Notes under the pieces: model-generated | Databases searched by the model: none | What the model was told of the DNA's origin: nothing | Seen by the model: only the letters and a program-made list of their open reading frames with translations | Shown: one piece after another, positions 25,101 to 39,552 of the stretch | Numbering within the stretch: the first letter of the stretch is position 1 | Layout of the letters: each line of letters begins with the position of its first letter | Origin: Mycteria americana | Lineage: Eukaryota > Chordata > Aves > Ciconiiformes > Ciconiidae | Length of the DNA: 64,000 nt | NCBI RefSeq assembly: GCF_035582795.1 | Contig: NC_134367.1 | Span: 58,079,562-58,143,561, forward strand | Reading direction: 5' to 3' | Position numbers and translations under genes: made by a program

Positions 25101-28100
25101 CAAGGGTATTTTAGCACTTCACGCAGGAGGAGGATCCACAACTATCAGGAAGCCAGTATCCCTAAGATAAGGAAACAGGAATGTTTTCTTTGCTGGTAAT
25201 CTACTACTTCAGATCTCTAAACACATTTTACCTTGAACTATGTCTTGGTCAAGCTGGCAGCAGATCACAGGTAGATTATCTCATTACATGGAGTCTTCAT
25301 CTTCATGCAACCAGAATACATCTATTTTTTTTATTAAAAAAGCTTTAATTTGATGGAGCTAAAAGGGGTGCAGACATAATAAATATAGCATTAAATAGGC
25401 TTCTACAGACTTTAGTGAGACTCCAGGGGAGCAACTTATCTGGAATACACCATCGGCAATTGACAATCCAGCTGAGCACAATTTAAAGATTATAATGTTT
25501 TCCAAGTTTTTCCAGCATGCTTACAACAGGTCCTTGTGAATGTTCAGGAGCTTGCTCTTTAAGCCAGTTTGGCGTTTGCTGGCGATTATCATCCCAACAT
25601 AAGTTTCCAAACAGCCTTCTCAAAACTACACCGTTAAGAAAAGAGGAGAAAAAAAGCAGTAGCAGCACATTCAATCTGGCAAACATAACAGTGCAGAGGA
25701 ACAGAACATTTTGGATAAAGAAAACTTGGAGTATTTCTGAACTTTAATAATTTATATCTTCCCCAGACTTGTATGCTGACTAGCATGTATTTTTCTCAAC
25801 AGAAAGGCTAACATGCTTTATTTGCCTTTTCCAAACAAATTTTTCTTATAGAGATTTAATAGGGCAAATGGATATCCTTTTAAACCATAGTATGTATTAA
25901 TGGTCATCTGAAGAATAATCTTGAGACTAGATTTCAAAAGTTGTGATCAGGCAGAAGTAACTCTGCTTCCCATGCAGTTAATGGACACATGTGTCCACAC
26001 GCCTTGATTTGTGCTCCATTTTAAGGTCAGTGTTTTTTTAAAAATTTGGTGTTCTTCCCTGTTACATTTAAATATCACACAAAACCATAAACATAACCAT
26101 ATGTCAGAATGAGGTTTTTACTGATGAGCGACGGTTTGGACTCAGTTTCTTTGCTTTTATTTTTACTGCTTATTCCATTTGCTTTAGGTGAAATATATTC
26201 TCTCTGTGTGTTATATTCGGCATATTTTTAGCTACTCCTGGACTACTTAAGGAAAAGTCAGCAGATGACCTCAAGAGTATGAGAGGTACCTCCTAAAGCT
26301 TCCTTTCCTTTTTCCCGTGGTGCATCAGGACAGTTTCATCAGCACAGCCACAACAACCAGCTATCTGCAAATAAGAAATAACGTTTTGGAAAAGCAGCAA
26401 AGCAAGAAAAGGGACAGCGAAGATCAGCGAGATGAATCATTTGGGCAGTCCTTCCACATTTCAAGCAACTACAGCTGTCTCAGTTCTCTACCAAGAGAAG
26501 TTAGCGTTCCATGCCAGCTATTTTTACAGTGGTGGAGCTGCAGGTCTCAGAGCAGGAGGAAGGAAAGGGAGTGACTAGGCACAGCTACATGAGAGGTGGT
26601 GTAGGAAAAAAAGTTGACAACCGGGAAACAGATGTTTGAAAAGAAAGTGTTGCACAGTAGCTGTTCTGTGATCTTCCCATATGCAACAATAAAGGAACTT
26701 TGAATTTGAGATTACAGTGTGGAAGGTGTTGCAGGTGAGAAACTCAGAGCTTAAGAGTCTCCAGGAACTCATGGAGTTTCTCTGGGCATGACAGTGCACT
26801 CTTTTGAAACATATGGTGAATACATACCTCAGCAGATAAATGTGGCTTGCTTCACAGTTCTGCCGAGCAGCATACAGCCATGCTGAGGCATGCTGTCCAG
26901 TTCAAGGGTATGAGGAGGAAACTTATTCTCCTTTTTTTTTTTCCAGATTCAGACTGGTCATTTTCAAAACCATTTGTACAGCTGTTTTCCCTGTTGGACC
27001 CCTGTTTGGCCCTGCTTTGTTTATTATTTGCCTTGTCATTGCTTCCTTTTTTTCCTCCACTCAGCGGTCAGGTATACCCTGCATGGCTGAGCATGGTACA
27101 ACTATCCAGAGGTAGAGCCAGCACTAGGACTGGGGGCAATATTTCCACATCCTAGCGACGCCGTGGCTGACTCCGTGGGTCCCCACAGAGAAGGTGACGT
27201 TACTAGCCGGGGCTGGGTGCCACAGCAGTGTGGCTGCACCGCTGCTGGAGCCGTCACCGGGCGGCACTGGCCCAGGCTGCTGCTGGCTCCGAGATGGGCA
27301 ATCTCAGGGCACAGCACCAGGCTGCTGTGCACAGCAGAGCTGCCCGCCATCTTCTTCCACACTGCTCCTTCTCTTAGGTTTTCCTTACGCTCTTGGATCC
27401 CATCTGCGCTCTGTGGCACCTCACCTTTAAATGCCACTGCTCTTCTCTTCTTTGTTCTGTTTTCTATTGCTCTGGGCCATACTCAGACAAGCTTTTCAAA
27501 CTGTGAGCTTTTCAGGCATTCCCTATCAAATGTAAATAGGCCATTGGCAGCAGCATGCAAATTAAGTAATTGATCTGTTAATGGTTAGTTGTATTGGGCA
27601 AAGGAGGAAGATTCATTTTGCAGGTTTTTAGAACCAGAGTGTCAGAGAAATGATTCTTTCGGCACCTGCATGCTCTTGGGCCCTTCAATAAATTTACAGG
27701 TGAATGAACTGGAAGTCTTATGTAGCTTTCTCTAGGCAGCATTCATCATAAATGTACGTATTTCTCAAGGATTTTTTACTTCTTTTATTCACGCCTGAAA
27801 AACTTAAAACTGATATACATTTTCTAAAGTCTTTAGTGAAATTTCTCAGGGTGACCTGATGTCACCCATGACACTTAACATCTGAACTGGGACTTGTCTG
27901 AGCCAACAGCAGTGACCACAGGTCACTGGGAGAAGACTCAGGAAATCTCCAGTCTGTGACTGAATGACTTTGAGTGCTGGATTTCCTTTCTGAAAAATGC
28001 TGATTGTACTCCCATCCCTTGTCTGCTTTATATAGGGAAATTGTAAGGTTTGGGGACAAGGAGATGACTAGTGTTATGCAGAACTAGGCTTAGCTGAGAC

Positions 28101-28643
28101 ATAGGGAGAGCTCACCTTTGGAGGAGTCATTGCTCTGGGCTGACCACCTGGTCCTCACGGCAGGAAGATCTGTCCTGCTGATCAGTCAGTTCCTGCAGAG
28201 ATTTCCTGTGTAAATCAGTGTTCTAAAGCAAGTTCTAATCAGTAATAATTTAAACAAAATCTCACTGTAACCTAGTGGCTCAGGAGCAGATGCATGATTG
28301 ATCTGTTCTCTGTGCAGCGCAGGTGGAGCAAGCAGCTGAGCACCTTGTCTGCCATCCCTACGGACAGCACCATCATTTGTCTGTCAAAAGCATATAGACA
28401 GAAATTCAACCACCAAAAAACCCTGGTACGCTTGAGTACAGTTGTTCAGAAAGTTTTCTCTTTTCCATAGGCATTTAATTTTGCAGGAGCAAAAAGGAAA
28501 GTGGAATTCAGTGGAATTCCAACTGAAAATGTTAGTGAAAAAGGGAGCACACTCATTTGGAAAAGCTACCCCAGGTCCTTGCAGCAGCTGCTGTCTGGAC
28601 TAAGCTCTGCTGGCTAGGTTCCAGGCTACTTTAAAGGTCCCAT

Positions 28644-28686
28644 GATGCACCATGGCCAGCCCTCTTGTCTGTTCCCATGGTGCATC
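28644..28686. repeat. inverted repeat, 12-base arms
   Basis: GATGCACCATGG (28644-28655) and CCATGGTGCATC (28675-28686) are perfect inverted copies separated by 19 bases. The left arm with its flank reads GCACCATGGCCAG, which fits the core of the REST/NRSF binding motif (GMRCCNNRGMSAG), though the first half of the motif is not matched. Function unknown. Confidence 0.6.
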
Positions 28687-31600
28687 CTGGAAAATCCAAT
28701 ATATGCTGCACCAGAGGGAATATTCTTTTCCATTCATGAATATTCACAAATACTCAAAACCCAACCTGATTATGGAACCTGCTATGTAAAACGTCTTGCA
28801 AGTTTTTTTCATTAAATGCCCTGATTAACTTATATGTCCTAATCAAGAATGATAACAGTTTCATGTTTAAGGCTGATGACTGAAGTAAGCAGAAAGGGGC
28901 ACAAAGTGAAAAAATTTGTGACAGAAACTGTCTTTGCCATCTGGATTCATGACACCTTTTGCTCACTGAGGTTTACTGTGGCACAGACAAACAAAACTCA
29001 GCATCGAAAGCTACAAACAGAAGAAAAAGTAAAATCCTTTCTAATATTGCTTCATTTTTAAACAGCTGCTTCACAGGTGGGGAAATATTGCACGTGGTGG
29101 TTTTCATGATGCGTGCCAGGCTCGCCACAGGTAGCTCGATGAGGATCTTGTGTCCCCACAGAGAATCTGATTGAAGGGAAAGCAGGTGGCTGAAGTGCAA
29201 AAAAAAGGGAACAGGTCTAACTCCTGCTGGGAACTCGTGCTGCAGGGTGGGGAGGCTCGGCGGTGATGCTTACGTGCCTGAAACCTCGCCAGCGTTGGTC
29301 TTCTGGCTGCTCCTGCGCTTGATGAAGCGGCTCTCAGAATCCCTCCTGCGCATACTTTTTTTTGATGCTTCGGGTGAGTGCTACCTCAGTCTATTTTTAA
29401 CAGCCACACTTTCCATGATTAGATTTTAATGCTATTTATTTATTTAAACTGAACCAAACAATTCCACATAAGCTCAACATTCCAGTGGGCATCATACTCG
29501 GCCACACAGAGGAGTCTAAATCTAGTTTAAATTACATTCCTTGAATGGTAGAAAAAGCTGGGTCATGTGCCGAAGCTTGGTGAAGAATAACAGAGTCATT
29601 CTTTCATAGATTGCAAAAACTTTAGTAAGGAAAGATAAACAGGTTAAAGGTCTCTCAATGACTGCACTGTCTATACGTAGCAATTACCCCTTGCTTTTTC
29701 CCCCCCTGCTCCTAGTTGAAGGTGTAGTACTTACAGTCTCATGATCTCCCGTAATGGAGCCGGGTCCTCTATATGTTCACTGAAGTAAAAGGGAATGAAA
29801 GGCTTGGGATAATTAGACTCAGTGTCTCACTCAGTTATGTCCTTGCAGACATCTGGGAGTGTGAGGCTTTTAGCTCCCTCCCTTCTACATAGGTAGCAAA
29901 GGCAGGTATGAAAATTCGGCATCTCTCAGAAACACCTTTTCCCAGGCAAAGAGAGCATCTCCCCAGATCTGTGGCATCACTGTTTCTGAGGCTTTGGTCT
30001 AGGCTTCCAAGGCTTCCTGGTAGGAAGGGAGAGTGTGCTTACCATTTGCATCCATTTTAATAAAATAAATCGCTTGTGTTAAAATTAGCAGTGGGCAAAC
30101 TGTTTCAGTTATAACAAGAATTGTCCTGGATTGGTTCCAATCCTCAAACTAAATTCAAGCCAATTTTATTTTTAAGTTTTAAAAGTAATAAAAAGTAATA
30201 AGCATGCAATGTGTATATAGACATACACACAGAGAATAGCTCAGGGATTAGAAAAAGATGTATTTTGCATCTGGAGTCCCAGTTTTGCACATGCATATGC
30301 ATACAAGTAACTTTATTCACGTGAATTATCCCCTGGTGCCATGCACTATTTCCTGTCTAATCAGGCAGCAACATATACAAAAGGCTTTAATGCATAAGGG
30401 CGCTGTAACCTGCAGAACATCACCGCTTGATGCATCAAGTGAAGAAAGCCGACACTTGTTAATAGGACAAAGCTGGCACCAATTAAACCACGTCCAGCAC
30501 ATTGACTCGACTTGCTGGAAGCAGAGTCATCCCCAAGTGTTGTGTTAGGGAGTACAGCCAGCCCTGCCTACAGCAGGATGTGGCTTCCAAATATCATGCG
30601 TTGCATATAATCTGTTGCGTAAACTGAAGGGGGGGATGAAGGGTGGAAGGGATGAGGCTCCACTGGGCTGTGGCCTCAGAGAGGAAGTTAGATTGGGTGT
30701 ACCTGGGGAGCACGGGGGTTATTCTGAGGAGTGGGGGGAAGGGAGCGTTGTCCATGTACATTACTTCACACATCATAAACTTCATTTCTCAGGGATTTTA
30801 TTTTAGCAGCCCAGAAACAGATCATTCCCACGTGAGGTTTCACAGCACCAAACTGTGAACATAAGGGTTGGGGTTTTTGTTTGGATTTTTTGGTTTTGTC
30901 TTCAACTGCTTCAGGGTGGGTGGGTGTGTCTGTGCCTCTGCAATTGCGTGCATGTGCGATAGTCATGTGTGAGGGTGTGAGGATGCCTGTCGTAAGTTTA
31001 GACTGTCTGCCTAAATTTTAGTGAAAACAGTTTCACAGCTTACGCAGCTGTGACCTGGCCTACGGAGAGTGACAAACGGTGCCACCCAGCACAGCTAGAC
31101 GTCTTCTCACTCCTGCATGATTTCTCTTCCTAGGAACAGGTCAGCAAGGACATTGCCCAGGGCATACCCTGACCTCTCAGGAAAACGTACATATCTCCTT
31201 TACAGGTTCAGAAACCCTTTTACTACAATTGCTATCTTGTATTTCCACCAAACTTTTGGCTTTCCACAGCTCTTGCTTAGATGTATCTTCTAGAGTGGAA
31301 ATGTGGCTTTATAGCCACCTTCTTTCAAATTCATTATAAGCATCCTTCACACATTCCTGTTCTTTTAAGAACAGTAGCGTAACACTTTGGCTCTGTATCT
31401 GAGTGTGGATGAACGATGGAGCCTGCTAGAAGGGGCACCTAAAGATATAGTTCTAACTGTTGGATTTGAATGATAAATGTCTTGAAAGTGCTGACACACA
31501 ATAAAAGTGTTTAACTGGCTGTAAGGGAGGGCTGGATGAACTACTTGAGGCTCCTGCAAGTATTGGCAAATCATCTTGATAACAGCTATACAGGAGTGAG

Positions 31601-34600
31601 GACATTCAGAGATGAGCTCCCAGTAGCAAAAGAACAGGAACCTCTAGTTTGACTCCAGGTCTGGATGATGCCTTGATATCCTGTGGTTTAACTCGTAGTG
31701 TATCAGGTTGCCAGATTATTCTAAACATGAGTATTATCTGCCTGTGTACACTTAGCACTGTGAAACAGTCAATACTATGAAGCAGCTTCTTCTTGAACAG
31801 CTCTCACCCTGCCTTAGTATGCACAATGTATGTTGAACATAAGACTTTTTTGTCCAAAAAGTAATGAAACACAGTAAAACTGCAGGAGACCAACTTGTAA
31901 AATGAAATTAAAATGCTGCCTGAGGACCTCCCTGGAACTAGCTGAGTTACAAACACTTCAAGTGCATATTAATTGGGCCATATGGTCCAGTATTTAAGCA
32001 AAGGCATGTATTTTGTTTGGCCAGAGTGTTCAGAAGAGACTTTAGGTCAAAGCCTTCGTAGCCCTGATGAAATTTGTGATCAGCTGATGGAAATGTTTAC
32101 CTTACACTAAACTTGAAAGACTGTCCTGCACAGAAATGACACACAGGAGTTCATCATTGTGCAGCTCTGTAAAATCAGCTGCAATACCTGTATGTGTTTT
32201 GTTACCCCCAAGTCCCTTGCAGAAGACTAAGACAGGCTTCCAAGGCATTGCCCAGAAGAAAGGGTGGTACAGGATTTACCTCTTGATGCAAGCATGCAGA
32301 AGAAGGCGGCTTCCAGAAGCCTGCCAGCCACCAGCTGCCATGCTGCATCTCTGATGGGCTCTGCACAAGCCGAGCCATAATATTGCAGCCCCTGCACAAC
32401 ATCACTGAATCCCCATCTGCCTGTTTCGTGGACTGTGAGACCCTCCCGCAGTGGCAGTGGGACAGTGTGAGCTGCCCTTCTCTTTGGTCTTGTGCGACAA
32501 AGATCAGACAAGAGCAGTGAGAAAGACCACCTGCACAAGCCCAGGCAGCACGTAGGTCCAAACTGAGCAATTCCGCATGGAAGCCCTTATGCTGCCTGTG
32601 AATGAAGGCAGGTCGGGGAGTAGCAAGGGGAAGGCTGTTGCAGGTTGAGCCCATGAGCTGCACTCAGTCCCCAACCACACTGTTAACCCCAGGGTGACAG
32701 CATTCAGTACATTTATGATAGATGTGTGTTTCCTATTGTAATTGATGCCATGTACACATGGGAGATGATAGTTCCTATTTTTATGAGAATACTTGACCCA
32801 GGAGAAGCTAAGCCCATCAGGATCTTTTTCTTTCATCTCTGCAAAAACAAGAATTATAGCATTTAACTTAGGTTCATTAGGTGACTCATTGTGTTATTCA
32901 TTTAATATATTTCACATGGACAATGTTACATCTCTTTTCAATAAGTAATTTAAAAGAGCTGTTCCTGACATGCAAGACACAAACAGTCTGTCTGTGAGCC
33001 ACTGTCTTACATCCTGATCAACTCTGTCACATTTTCTTGTTTTTAAATTTCTCATCTTAAAAATATGAGTCAACATAAATAGCTTTGAATCTGTGTTACC
33101 TTATTAACCAATGGCGGGTGACTCTATCCATAAAATATTTACATAGACAACAGTCTTGTGCTAGCAATGTATTTTCACATTACTTAGTAATTTAAAACAT
33201 GTCAACCCCTTCCAAATAGTAGAAACAATCCAAACACGGAACTGGTGTTGACCTTAAAAGGCTGCTCCTCTTTATTTTAAGTCAAGCAACAATCGTTACC
33301 ACAGATTATCGCTGTGCATTCTTCACACAACTCCTTATCAGCAATGCCCCCAAATATAACTCTAAATGGTAAGGAAAACAGTAGATGGGAAGGCTGATGC
33401 TGCATCAACAGCATGTCCTTTAAGGGAGCTTGTGGAAGACTGTATGGAAAATATAACATTTTAATATTAATGAGGTAAATCAATGACATATATTTGGCTG
33501 TTTTATAAAGTTAATGAATTGTGTGCCTGACTGTCTGAATCTGCACCTGATCTTTCTTTGCATCATAAGAATGTGCATGAGTATGCAAATGCATTTATTT
33601 ATATTGATTGTATGTATACATGTGCATGAATGTTTTTATGTAACGTATGTGTGTATTGGATATAGTTTTTTGGTTTCTTTTTTCTGTTTTCAAAGTCCTG
33701 TTTCTTATTCTTTTATTAGCGGACCAGGTGATGGAATAGGAAGAAGGGCATTTAGTGTGTGATCTGGAGTACAGCATGTACTATAACCTTCTGGTAACCT
33801 AGACTGGGAAAAGATACTGTCCTCTTTTTTCCCCAAGGCAATCAATAGAACTGAATTTTGGCTTCCCAAGGCACAGTACATTGACATGGTATGAGCTGGA
33901 GCTGGTAAAAGAATACATAAGTTTAATGTATTTATTTATCTTATGGATGTTTATATTATACATGATATTTGCAGTGTTTTCAGCAGCAAAGGATGGTAGT
34001 CCCCATGTTGCATAATAGATGACGTGTCTCCTTTGGCAGATACTTAGCCCATTCAGCCAACTAACTAATTAAAATGCTTTACTTAAAAAAAAAAGAAGAA
34101 AGAACAATAGCAAAAATTCACAACAGTCTACCCCTTTATTGCTTCTCCCTATGTCTCAGAGCACTTTTCCAGGGTGAGCAGTGTAACTTGGAAAGTTGTC
34201 CATTAAAGGTAGTATCTTAATCACACTGTTCCCTGCAGACTGGAGCAGATCAGAGAAACAATAAAACCTCTGTCATGTACAGGACAGAAGCCCTGATAGC
34301 ACCATGCTCCTCAGGGGACAGGTAGGTATTGAGGATTTTGGGGGCAGTTTTTGTGATCTTACTGACTAATTGTTCTACTACTGTAGAGTTTGTTATATAT
34401 TTTAATATTGAGGTAAAAAAAAAAGCCCTTTATATTTTTTTTTTTCACCTTTATCTCTGTATTTCACCTGTAGTGGTATGGGAATTAAATATAGTATTTT
34501 CTAGAGGACATGCAATATTCAAGAGAATGAATATCAATATCTAAAGTTGTAAAGGCTGTGAAAATTTTCAGTTTGGATTTTGCCTTTTTTTTCTTTTCAA

Positions 34601-37600
34601 TATTGTATCATTAGTCAGACTTCTGCTGTTTTTTTCATCTTGATCAAATAGTCTATTGAAGAATTGAAGTGTATGAAAAGATCCATATTGAATTCAAAGG
34701 TTTTTGAAATGAGCGGAGACATTGTAAGGTAAAGTTCACACAGTCTGTCCTGTGATAAAGCAAGTCCACTCACACTGGACCTGAATAGAAGGGCAGGATG
34801 CTTGATGGCAATAGTGAGAGGGAAGAAGGGGATAGTAAGGTATCTGCAGTGATTTGTTAGAAATACCATTAGTTGACCCAAGGGCAGAGAGCAGCACAGT
34901 CCTCTCAAGCAGAGGGGTGTGAGTCTCTGGGATGAGACCAGAGGCACTCACCTCTAGGCCATCCCAGGGCCAGAGGGATGGAGATGACTAACATGAGGTC
35001 TGTGAGGTGAAGGGGGAAAGAGACAGAAAACAGAGCTACTGATTTCATTAAACTACCCCTAAACTACCCTCCTGCCACTTGAATAGCAAAGGTGCTGAGC
35101 AACCCTGGCCAGATCAATGGAGACTTGCAGTTGCGGAGTCCAGATAGGGGGAGCAGGAAAGCTCCCAAGAGCTTCTGGGACTATCTACATCTAGCTGATG
35201 TTGAGTGATTTACAGCTGGACCTTAGAAGCCCCGTGATGGCAGGTACCACTGAAGCAGGGACACCTGTGACAGTGTGCGATTCTTGCGAGTGTAAGGATG
35301 ATGTTTGTAGAGAGGAAGCTCTGCACAGTGATGAGCTGTCCCACAGAAACTCTATCTGAAATGGTCATGGTTGAGGTAGGAAGAAGGCAGAATAATTACC
35401 TTAGCTGATTTATCTTTTATTCTTCCTAGTCAACCATCCTACTTCTAATGAAGACAAAATTCCTACATTCAGTGATGTGCTGCAGCAGAAAAAATAGTTT
35501 TTCTTCTTTTGTCGACCTTTCATTTTCAAAGACAAAATGTGGAAAAGGTCTAATTCTTCAGTAAAAACGTAAGCCTAATATTTTACAGAAACATAATCTT
35601 TGCTTTTAGTCAAGAGTGGGCACACTTTAAAGCAGGCAAGAAAATAATTTAAAACATTGTAAAAAAAACCCCACAGATGGGCCTAATCCTTCCCTGAAAA
35701 TGGAATGGACTTTTTATCTTAGTACATCAATTCTATATTTCTATTTTTCAATTTAATTTCGTGTCTATCAGAGATAGCATTTTTCACAATGCTAGTAAGT
35801 GTTCTGATCTTAGGATGGAGTTTGGATGATGACACTATTAAAGTGTTTGAAGTTAAGTATGAAAGGTCTTTGTTGAACCAGGTCCTTGGAATGAAACATA
35901 TGTGGCTGTTCTGATTTTTTAAAATTAATATGTTTAGTTATAAAATTTGTGATCTAGAAAATCTCACACTGAAATAAAATCCCCAGCAGATTTTATTTAG
36001 ACAGGTATTGTAAAGATGGTGTTCAGCAGGGGCAGCAGATAGAGAACAGCACAATAGTTTTAGATCCAGAATAAAGTAGAAATGTGTGTTCAGATGGATT
36101 TTTTTTTGAAGGCTGGTGAACATTTTTCAAACACTTATCAGCCTGACAGTCCTATTCTTCTAAAGCACAGTCCAGTTTTCCATACTGTGCTCATCATTCT
36201 GAGCCTGTTCCATCTGGTTCCTCTGGCCTTGGCTTGGATTTGCAGGATATGAGGTAACTTTCAACTGGATGCAAATGAAGTAGCACTGAATTGCTTGTAC
36301 AATATTTTATTTTAACATGGAAAAGCATCACACAGGAAGAAGCCTAGTAAGTCCCCTTCACAATTTATATCATGGTTCTCCAGTACTAAATTAAGAAAGC
36401 CAAAGGCTACCTCTGATTGAACATGACAAGAGTAAGACGTGGTGTGGTGTAATTGGGAGATTCCCATCTGTGGGAAGTCAGAGTGGTGCAAGGAGGGGAA
36501 GCTGGGACATAAGGGAAGGAGTTTGGAGCCTTCTGCAACTTCTGTTGGTCATATCTGATAAATGACTGCAAATTATTGTCCCTTGCCTTTTTGCTTTTCT
36601 TACAGGTAGGAATTAAAGCCTCCCAATATGTACTGAGTGAAACCTGATTCGATAAAGCAGATGCCATTCTCTCCCAAAACGTGGGGAGGAGTATCAGGAG
36701 GTTTTCATTACTGACTGAGTGGTAGATGAATGGGTGCTCCCTAAGCCATTCTCAATCCTCTCCTGTTTTCCTCAGTTGAAGATCCAAATCTCTTCATACA
36801 GTCTCCCAGATTTGTTCCAAGTTGCGTAAAGAGGATATGGCAGAGGAATAAAACATGGGGTTAAACAACTTTCCCATGTCCTTTCCACTACTCCTAGAAA
36901 CTTCTACGATATCTTTGTTAAACTTTTTGGAGATCTGGCAGTGTACAAGGTAAGGCTTAACCAGTCATACTACCTTTTGTTGTCAGTTCTTGAACTGTGG
37001 TGGAGTCCCTTGGAAGAAGAACTTTCTGGAGGAGCGGAGTGGTAGCATCAGTGATTAAAAACAAAACCTATGTTAAAAGAGGTAGATGACTAAGACTGCC
37101 AAGTGAAATACTAATGCCAGGAAATAAGGCTGAATTAATTATCTTACATATAAATTATAATTTGATTTTTGATTATGTGATCACATATCACCTTTTTAAG
37201 AGGAACCTTGCCTGATTCAGTGCATCTGATGGGCTGCATTCATGTAACATACTAAACAATGTTCAGCTACATTTTCCTTGTTCAATGTGTGGCTGGATGC
37301 CTTATTTACTGCATTCCCTTCTAAAATTAGAACTATTAATTTGCTCACAGGCTTTGCTGTGGTGCTTGCGGTGGTGTTAGAGACCTTCAAAAACTAATTA
37401 ATGCATATCTTTGTCAGACTGCTGTGAAATAAACTGGATTTATTTCCATTTAGAGATAAGGAACCAGAACATGGACAGATGAAGCTAGAATAATCTCTAA
37501 TTTTATGTGCCTGACTAGAGGTATCTAAGACCTGATTTTTAAGTGTTTTGTGTTATCTGGCATGATGTATATTCAAGCACAGCTCCCCTTAAACTTGTTT

Positions 37601-39552
37601 TACAGCTGAAAGAGCTCAGCAGTTTTCCAAATCACACGATATTCTTCATCAAAAGATGAAGACAGCTACTAACCATCTCTCAAATAGTGAGTGATTTGCT
37701 CAACTTTTAAAAATTACACAGTAGAAATACATGAGAAGAGCCTAGTTCTCCAGGCCAATGTCCATCTTGAAGAAGAAACTACTTCTGCAGTCCCTTGTGT
37801 CATTCACTACCCACTTTCGATCGCTATAGTGACTGACATTGGTAGGGATCCTGCAGCCGAGGTTTTCTTTACTGCACAGTATTGATGCAGCTCAAGAGGC
37901 CACAATTACCATCTTGTAGGGGGAAAGTAGGGTTAATGTATAGTTAGTCTGTAGCATAATGCATATACATCAAGTTCTAAGTACCTGAAAACTGAATTTT
38001 GTGGTGGGTATTGCTGGATAATGGTATACCAGCTCTAGATATTATAACAAGAGTTGCAGGTGCCACCTTCACAAAGGTAACTGATTTCCTAGGACTGGTT
38101 CCAAAACCCGTTTGAAATATACTGAAGCAAACAGTCTTGAATGCATATTTCTCTTGTCTTTGTACTTCAAGGCAAAGTTTCTTCTGATACAGTATTTGAG
38201 ATCTTCACAGCAGAACTGAACACTGCTGATGTTATGACTTCCACATCCAGGGCTAGTCTCTGTATAGTTTTATTCATCACTTTAATGGCATCTTGTATTT
38301 AATGGGACAGAGATTTCCCACCTACGAATGTTGTTCAAGAAGATTTTTGTTCTGCTTGTCCAGGATTTCCAGTGTATGATAGTTCTAATCCCGAGGAAAG
38401 ACCCCAGCACTACTGTTTATGTGCCAAATATCTCCTTAGTGGAAAACAAGTAACACAGTATGTTTCATCAATATGTGCCCCTTTTTCTGGAATCAAGTCT
38501 GTTTATCTAAAATGTTTTTATATAAATTACCTATTCCTATATGCCCCCAAAAAACTGAATTGCACAGGTATAAGGTACTATGTATTTGCAACCATTGTCC
38601 ATAGTAAAAGGAAAGGTGTTTTCCTTCCTTTGAAGCTTGAAGTCATTTTACCATGTATTAGAGCCAGACAGTTTGCACTTTTACGTGTGAAGGCACTGCA
38701 TAAAAAGAGGGCAATCGCATATCAGCAGCCATGATGTGATGTAGGGACATATGGGGACAATGACCTTTGGACATAAAGGGTAGAGATTAAGGCAGGGAAA
38801 GAAGCCTGTGGAGTACCGCAGGAAGGGCAGCCCATGATAACTGAACCAGCATGATACCTGCCAGCGTGAAGTTGATTGGTCATTATTTTTGAACATGGTT
38901 GATCTGGCACTGTGAAGTGATATCAGATCAGTGTTTTGGACCATATGGCAAGTATCAGGAACGCTAAAACCGGATTTGCAATTTAATGGAGACATGGCCT
39001 AGAATTTTACCTCATGATTCCTACCACACATGAAGTAACATGTGTCACTGGTTTAAATCTTAATAGCAACTAGCATACCTACTCATGGTGCAGGTGTCCT
39101 AGCAAGCTACGGACCCTACAGTCACATCTCAGCAGTCATGTTATGACCCCCTCAGCAGGAACCCTGCCACCATGTCCCAAACTATTTTCCAGTTCTTCAT
39201 CATCTAAGAGAAAAAAAAGCTTTAAAAAAGCTCACATTGAAGTCTTAGAGCACGTTACAGGGATCATTATGTTCAGACTGGTTTGCACATATTTTGCAAA
39301 TTCCAGAGCCTGAACTGAACTGGGCTTGTCAGCTGTTTCTCTCTAGGAGCAAGGTGGAGTACTGCTATGGCTTGCAAGTATGACATGGGATGAAAGATAT
39401 TGCCTTGGGCCAGCCTGTCTCAGTCCAAGTAAGACTTTTTTAATGATTACCAATGTTTTACCTTCTGCTTGAGGGCGAAAAGTTGCAGTGTTCCAGTTCA
39501 GGGACAGAGATACTCCCAGCTGGATCCAGTCTCAGTTCAAAACCTGCTGCAT

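Larger units (their letters stand above)
19141..39552. other. intergenic gene desert, proximal part
   Basis: About 20 kb without a supportable exon. Open frames are short and mostly overlap on both strands. Two more GC-rich patches stand out: 27100-27440, and 32200-32680 where a 153-codon minus-strand frame (32202-32663) has no recognisable domain and overlaps other open frames. Ancient repeat remnants and one hairpin are listed separately. A poly-A run at about 21065-21077 ends a GC-richer stretch. Regulatory elements for GJA1 are plausible in such a desert, but none can be pointed to from sequence alone. Confidence 0.55.

Noticed and set aside
32202-32663. 153-codon minus-strand open frame
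   Set aside because: No recognisable family, overlaps other open frames on both strands, and sits in a GC-rich patch where chance ORFs are longer.
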